Of a stretch of DNA of 17,163 nucleotides, positions 13,380 through 17,163 are shown piece after piece. Position numbers and translations under genes: made by a program. Under the pieces are notes generated by a model that was not told where the DNA came from, made no database searches, and was given only the letters and a program-made list of their open reading frames with translations. Source of the DNA: Porticoccus sp. Its GTDB lineage: Bacteria > Pseudomonadota > Gammaproteobacteria > Pseudomonadales > Porticoccaceae. The stretch is from contig JALQUJ010000226.1 of assembly GCA_023263825.1 (NCBI GenBank), positions 1 through 17,163 of the forward strand, read 5' to 3'. Within the stretch, counting starts at the first letter, position 1, and every line of letters starts with the position of its first letter.

Positions 13380-13866
13380 CCTCTTGATTCTTTGGTTGTG
13401 TTTTCTGCCAGGTATTGGTTATTCAATACCTGTTCCAGATGGTTTATTACCCGTTGGTCATGCGAAATTAAAGGTGCTTTGGTTTGATATTTATCATGCT
13501 GATTTATTTTCAAATGACGGCACATTCACTGATATAAAAGGTCCTCTTTATTTAAAGCTAACCTATCAGAGAAACATCAAAAAAGGCGCTCTTTTAGATG
13601 AAACAAAAGTACAGCTAAATTTATTAGGCACTAATGATCGTGTAGAACAATGGATTAGTAAGCTTAATTTATTGTGGCCTGATATTAAAAAGAAAGACTC
13701 GCTATCTTTCTATCTTGCGCCATCGGGAAAGGGTCACTTTTATCACAATGGCATCTACATTGGCGCCATGTCTGATCCAAACTTTGGGCCTAATTTTTTG
13801 GCTATCTGGCTGGGTGAAAAAACGTCGTTTCCGAAAATGACAAAACAGTTAATTGGAGGGCGATAA
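13363..13866 (+). CDS. Exported chalcone-isomerase-like domain protein
   Basis: This 167-residue protein has an N-terminal signal peptide (MQR, then a leucine-rich segment to about residue 18, likely cleavage after GYS). The rest fits the bacterial chalcone isomerase-like family: PVGHAKLKVLWFDIYHADLFS (about 31-51), LYLKLTYQRNIKKGALLDET (62-81), and a late SFYLAPSGKGHFYHNGIYIG (115-134) and FLAIWLGEKTSF. In plants, proteins of this fold without isomerase activity bind fatty acids, so a periplasmic acyl-chain binder is a reasonable guess. There is no evidence for flavonoid chemistry here. GGGGG lies 5 bases before the ATG. The gene overlaps the DUF2878 gene and is followed one base later by the DUF3833 gene, so the three are tightly coupled. 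Confidence 0.82.
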   Translation: MQRLCSLLILWLCFLPGIGYSIPVPDGLLPVGHAKLKVLWFDIYHADLFSNDGTFTDIKGPLYLKLTYQRNIKKGALLDETKVQLNLLGTNDRVEQWISKLNLLWPDIKKKDSLSFYLAPSGKGHFYHNGIYIGAMSDPNFGPNFLAIWLGEKTSFPKMTKQLIGGR

Positions 13867-13867
13867 A

Positions 13868-14434
13868 ATGAGTGGAATTGTTTCAAAGAGTTTATGGTTA
13901 TCTGCCTTTCTGGTCGCAGGTTGCTCCAATTCAGTTCAGGACTATAGTGGTAAAACACCTGCACTACATCTGGATGAGTTTTTTAATGGGGAATTAGTTG
14001 CGCACGGTATTGTGCAAAATTATAGAGGTAAGGTCATTCGGCAGTTTAATGCTGAAATCAATGCAGAATGGCAAGGGCAAAATGGTTTGTTGGATGAGAA
14101 GTTTTTCTTCGACGACGGAGAACAACAAAACCGTTGCTGGCGATTAAGGAAAACAGGTAATCAATATACGGGCACAGCTCAGGATGTTGTGGGAGTGGCA
14201 GAGGGAGCTACTGCAGGTAATGCATTGAATTGGCGTTACACCCTAAAAGTCCCTGTAAATGGAAAAATCAGACACATCAACTTTGATGATTGGTTGTATT
14301 TGGTTGATGAAAACAATCTGATCAATCGAGCAAAAATGAGCAAGTTTGGTTTTACTGTCGGTGAAATTACCTTGTATATACGTAAAATTTCAAATGAACC
14401 TAAATATCCTTTTACTACGGGCTGCACGATATAG
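13868..14434 (+). CDS. DUF3833 lipoprotein
   Basis: The ATG at 13868 is chosen over a TTG at 13853 because GGAGGG lies seven bases upstream of it and only one base separates it from the previous stop codon. The 188-residue product has a lipoprotein signal: a hydrophobic segment ending in LVAGC with the lipidated C19, followed by S20 and N21. The mature part matches the DUF3833 family (also seen as DUF3833/lipocalin-like beta-rich domain): LDEFFNGELVAHGIVQNYRG, GLLDEKFFFDDGEQQNRCWRL, NWRYTLKVPVNGKIRHINFDDWLY, and FGFTVGEITLYIRK. Its function is unknown. It is predicted to be tethered in the envelope. The residue after the cysteine is not aspartate, so sorting to the outer membrane is expected. 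Confidence 0.86.
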   Translation: MSGIVSKSLWLSAFLVAGCSNSVQDYSGKTPALHLDEFFNGELVAHGIVQNYRGKVIRQFNAEINAEWQGQNGLLDEKFFFDDGEQQNRCWRLRKTGNQYTGTAQDVVGVAEGATAGNALNWRYTLKVPVNGKIRHINFDDWLYLVDENNLINRAKMSKFGFTVGEITLYIRKISNEPKYPFTTGCTI

Positions 14435-14443
14435 CTTTAACTT

Positions 14444-15226
14444 ATGGCAAAGAAACCAAATAATCAGGGATTGCCGTGGAAGCGAGTATGGGTGACTGGA
14501 GCAGGGCGAGGTATTGGTGCTGCTTTAACTAGGCTCTTTTGTGAAGAGGGCATAACAGTTTATGCATCATCGAGAACTGAGCAGGACATGGATGCTTTAC
14601 AGCAACAACTGAGTCAATATCCTGGGAAAATGATTCCAGTGCATTTAGATATTTGTAATAAAGAAAACATTAATTCTTTAATAAAAAATTGGCAAAAAGA
14701 AAAAAGCTTTCCAGAACTTGTAGTTTTAAATGCGGGGACCCATGATCCTTTTCCTGCACAAGAATTCTCAGCTGAACGTTGTGAGAAACTATTTGAAATA
14801 AACCTGTTGGGCACGATCAAATGCCTTGAGCCAGTATTAAAGCACTATGTGGCTCATAACAGTGGTCATATTGCTGTTATGGCTTCCGTTGCAGGTTACC
14901 GTGGTTTGCCTACGGCAGCGGCCTATGGTGCCAGTAAAGCAGCATTAATACATCTATGTGAAGCATTAAAGCTGGATTTGACAGGCAGTAGGGTGAAGTT
15001 GCAGGTTATTAACCCAGGATTTGTTCGCACCCCGTTAACGGATAAAAATACCTTTGCGATGCCTGACCTAATTGAGCCAGAGGATGCGGCGATGGCTATT
15101 GTGCAAGGACTGCAATCTGAACATTTTGAAATTGCATTCCCTAGACGATTGGTCACTACATTAAAATTATTACGATTACTTCCCTACAATTTATATTTCA
15201 GAATAGTTAAGCGGATAACTGGATAG
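14444..15226 (+). CDS. Short-chain dehydrogenase/reductase
   Basis: This 260-residue classical SDR has the cofactor motif TGAGRGIG (18-25), LNAG (95-98), the catalytic tetrad N120, S148, Y161 and K165 (YGASK), and NPGFVRTPLT after the active site. The basic residue in SSR (44) favours NADP(H). It reduces or oxidises an alcohol/ketone group; the C-terminal basic, hydrophobic tail (RRLVTTLKLLRLLPYNLYFRIVKR) suggests membrane association and so a lipid-like substrate, which is inference. It starts nine bases after the DUF3833 gene with a poor ribosome site, so it probably depends on coupling. It is the last gene of the P4 operon. SDRs of this kind are recurrent neighbours of ECF11 sigma/ChrR loci. 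Confidence 0.88.
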   Translation: MAKKPNNQGLPWKRVWVTGAGRGIGAALTRLFCEEGITVYASSRTEQDMDALQQQLSQYPGKMIPVHLDICNKENINSLIKNWQKEKSFPELVVLNAGTHDPFPAQEFSAERCEKLFEINLLGTIKCLEPVLKHYVAHNSGHIAVMASVAGYRGLPTAAAYGASKAALIHLCEALKLDLTGSRVKLQVINPGFVRTPLTDKNTFAMPDLIEPEDAAMAIVQGLQSEHFEIAFPRRLVTTLKLLRLLPYNLYFRIVKRITG

Positions 15227-15259
15227 GATTGGGTCGGTAAGAAAAATAAGATAATTTAT

Positions 15260-15293
15260 AAAAAAAGGGAAAAATCACTTTACTTTTTCCCTT
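15260..15293 (-). terminator. Terminator between the SDR and fadE genes, mainly serving fadE
   Basis: AAGGGAAAAA (15265-15274) pairs with TTTTTCCCTT (15284-15293) over a 9-nt loop. Read on the minus strand, a seven-T run follows (bases 15266-15260), so it should end fadE transcription. On the plus strand the following AATATTTTTC is a weaker tail, so it may also act on the SDR operon. Confidence 0.72.
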
Positions 15294-15323
15294 AATATTT
15301 TTCATTTTTTATAGTTGTACTTT

Positions 15324-17163
15324 CTATAACTTTTCAAAGTGATCAGTTAACACACAATCATAACGTCGTTGATTGTATTCTTTCAGCGGTGTTACATCGG
15401 CTTCAGAAATAATACCCTGGCTTACCGCCTCTTTTAGTGAGTCATCCAAACTTGTTGAAGTATCACCCAGCTTGCCTTTACTCAAAGCCCGGCTAAATGC
15501 TTGCCAGCTTGAATCAACCTCAAGGAGCATTTGGTAAGTTGTCTCTACTCTACCCACGGCATCTTCAGGGTTGTCACTCATGAACACATATTGTTTCAGT
15601 GATTGGCGAACCGGATTAGGTTCCATGATTAATTTGCCGAGTAATCGTATTTGCTTGTCATCAGGCGCTTTATACCTGCGTCCTAAAGGCAAACAAAGCA
15701 TGCGTAGAAACATACCAAGCCAGCGTTGTGGGAAGTTATTACAGAAGGCTAGCAAAGCCTGTTGGGCATTGTTGAGCGAGCGTTGTAATGCATAAAGGGC
15801 ATGGGTATCATTCACTTCGCAATGTGATTGGCTATTCTGTTGCTGGGCATTTCGGTATTTCAAAATACTGGAAGCAATCAGTAATTCACTGTGAATATCA
15901 CCCAGTCGTGCAGACAGCAGTTCATTGCGTTTAATACCACCTCCCAAGGTGCCTAAAGCAACATCAGAACAAGTTGCCAGTGCAGCACTGAGGTGATTAA
16001 TCCTCTTATACCAGGGGGCACTGAAATCATCCCAATCATCAGGTAATGGGCTACTGTAGCCACCACTAAGACCATAGACTAACGTTCTCGCCATATTGCT
16101 ACTGCTATGACCTAAATGTGCCAATAACAGCGGTTCAAAAGCATTGAGCCCTTCTTGTTCATCTTCCTGTTGCAGTGCTTCCAGCTCTTCAAACAGGTGG
16201 GGGTGGCAACGCATGGAGCCCTGACCAAAAATCATCAGAGAACGAGTAAGTATATTGGCGCCTTCAACGGTAATGGCCACTGGTGTAGTACGGTAAATAA
16301 TGGCTAAAAAGTTACGAGGCCCAAGCTGAATAGCGCGGCCCCCCACCACATCCATGGCATGGTTAATCATTTCCCGCATACGTTCTGTGGAGTGATATTT
16401 TGCCATGGCCGTAAGCACCGACGGTGCACCATCTTCCAGACCTTTAGTGACCATTTGTCGCATGGCTTCCAGGGTATAAGCCCCCGCTGCAATTTCCGCC
16501 GTAGCAGCTTGCACACCTTCAAATTTGCCAATTTCCATATTGAATTGACGACGAATACGAGCGAATGCGCCGACAGTGAGATAGCACATCTCGCTGCCTG
16601 CCGTAGCAAGGGAGGGGAGTGAGACACCGCGCCCAGCCCCCAGGCATTCAATCAGCATGCGCCAGCCTTTACCGGCCATATCAGCGCCACCGATAATCCA
16701 ATCAATGGGGATAAAAACATCCTCACCCTTAATAGGCCCGTTCATAAACGGTGCGCCAGGGTTATGTCGACGTCCAATTTCAATGCCTGGATGATCAGCT
16801 GGTAACAGGGCACAGGTAATACCGTAGTCGATAGTATCTGGGTCACCCAGTAAACCGTCTGGATCACGTAATTTAAACGCAAGTCCAATCACCGTAGCCA
16901 CGGGTGCTAGAGTGATCCAGCGTTTGCTGAAGGTCAATTTTAGGCCAAGAACTTCTTCGCCTTCAAAGTCGCCTTTGCATACCGTGCCGATATCTGGAAT
17001 AGAGCCGGCATCGGAGCCCGCTTCTGGGCCAGTTAAGCCAAAGCAAGGTAATTCTGTTCCGTTAGCCAGTCCGGGCAACCAGCGTTGCTTTTGCTCTTCG
17101 GTACCGTATTTAACTAACAGCTCACCTGGTCCAAGGGAATTGGGCACCATGGCGGTAACAGCT
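15324..17163 (-). CDS. fadE: Acyl-CoA dehydrogenase FadE (5' end outside window)
   Basis: At least 612 residues are visible of a protein normally about 815. The frame is open to the window edge (AVTA before MVPNSLGPGE), so the ATG at 17150 is internal. FadE makes the first oxidation of fatty acid beta-oxidation, acyl-CoA to trans-2-enoyl-CoA, using FAD. The E. coli-like blocks MVPNSLGPGELL, CFGLTGPEAGSDAGSIPD, VFIPIDWIIGG, GWRMLIECLGAGRG, ITVEGANILTRSLMIFGQG and RCHPHLFEE are all present, followed by the FadE-specific C-terminal extension (DUF1974) with LSARLGDIHSELL. It differs from short acyl-CoA dehydrogenases by that long tail. It faces the SDR gene and ends in a terminator. No sigma-type motif can be judged, because its promoter is outside the window. 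Its link to the lipid regulon is by position only. Confidence 0.96.
   Translation of the reverse strand, partial: AVTAMVPNSLGPGELLVKYGTEEQKQRWLPGLANGTELPCFGLTGPEAGSDAGSIPDIGTVCKGDFEGEEVLGLKLTFSKRWITLAPVATVIGLAFKLRDPDGLLGDPDTIDYGITCALLPADHPGIEIGRRHNPGAPFMNGPIKGEDVFIPIDWIIGGADMAGKGWRMLIECLGAGRGVSLPSLATAGSEMCYLTVGAFARIRRQFNMEIGKFEGVQAATAEIAAGAYTLEAMRQMVTKGLEDGAPSVLTAMAKYHSTERMREMINHAMDVVGGRAIQLGPRNFLAIIYRTTPVAITVEGANILTRSLMIFGQGSMRCHPHLFEELEALQQEDEQEGLNAFEPLLLAHLGHSSSNMARTLVYGLSGGYSSPLPDDWDDFSAPWYKRINHLSAALATCSDVALGTLGGGIKRNELLSARLGDIHSELLIASSILKYRNAQQQNSQSHCEVNDTHALYALQRSLNNAQQALLAFCNNFPQRWLGMFLRMLCLPLGRRYKAPDDKQIRLLGKLIMEPNPVRQSLKQYVFMSDNPEDAVGRVETTYQMLLEVDSSWQAFSRALSKGKLGDTSTSLDDSLKEAVSQGIISEADVTPLKEYNQRRYDCVLTDHFEKL

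Noticed and set aside
13762..13800. TGATCC inside the CHI-like gene, and similar copies near 490, 6174 and 14743
   Set aside because: None has CGTA 16 bases later, so they are treated as background. This also supports the specificity of the four promoter calls.
13363..13866. A true chalcone isomerase (flavonoid enzyme)
   Set aside because: It is exported and of bacterial CHI-like type, with no flavonoid genes nearby; only the fold is suggested.
4167..15226. The stress block as a genomic island
   Set aside because: There is no integrase, tRNA, direct repeat or transposase at either edge. The composition resembles the flanks apart from somewhat higher GC in fadE, so transfer cannot be argued from this window.

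Overview
The window looks like chromosomal DNA of a marine-type gammaproteobacterium of fairly low GC. The evidence is the core order rpsA-ihfB-lapA-lapB-pyrF followed by a ComEA-like gene, an E. coli-type FadE, and proteins that read as gammaproteobacterial throughout. I cannot name the genus. There is no tRNA, rRNA, transposase, integrase or CRISPR array, and no gene is visibly broken. The two edge genes (rpsA on the left, fadE on the right) are cut by the window.

Layout. Positions 1-4092 are housekeeping: the C-terminal half of ribosomal protein S1, IHF beta, the LPS-assembly regulators LapA and LapB, PyrF, and a secreted helix-hairpin-helix protein. Good intrinsic terminators follow ihfB, pyrF and the helix-hairpin-helix gene. 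Positions 4167-15226 hold a stress regulon centred on an ECF sigma factor and its ChrR-type zinc anti-sigma factor. Positions 15324-17163 hold fadE on the minus strand.

The central block is the interesting part. By eye I find the same two-part promoter, TGATCY - exactly 16 nt - CGTA, four times. It lies in front of all four transcription units of the block, arranged as two divergent pairs. (1) Minus: COG2907-type FAD protein - DUF1365 - Cfa-like methyltransferase. (2) Plus: sigma factor - chrR - photolyase. (3) Minus: renalase-like FAD protein - DUF393 thiol protein. (4) Plus: DUF2878 membrane protein - chalcone-isomerase-like secreted protein - DUF3833 lipoprotein - short-chain dehydrogenase. 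This makes a self-contained regulon of 12 genes. A thirteenth gene, a SnoaL/NTF2-like protein, faces the methyltransferase operon but lacks the motif.

Inferred working model: light or singlet oxygen inactivates ChrR, whose zinc ligands are all present at the spacing known from Rhodobacter sphaeroides, and frees the sigma factor. The sigma factor amplifies itself, makes photolyase to repair UV-damaged DNA, and switches on enzymes that remodel unsaturated membrane fatty acids. The Cfa-like enzyme lacks two of the bicarbonate-site residues of true cyclopropane synthases, so its product may be a methylated or furan-type fatty acid rather than a cyclopropane. The DUF2878/CHI-like/DUF3833/SDR operon is an uncharacterised envelope module that would belong to the same response.
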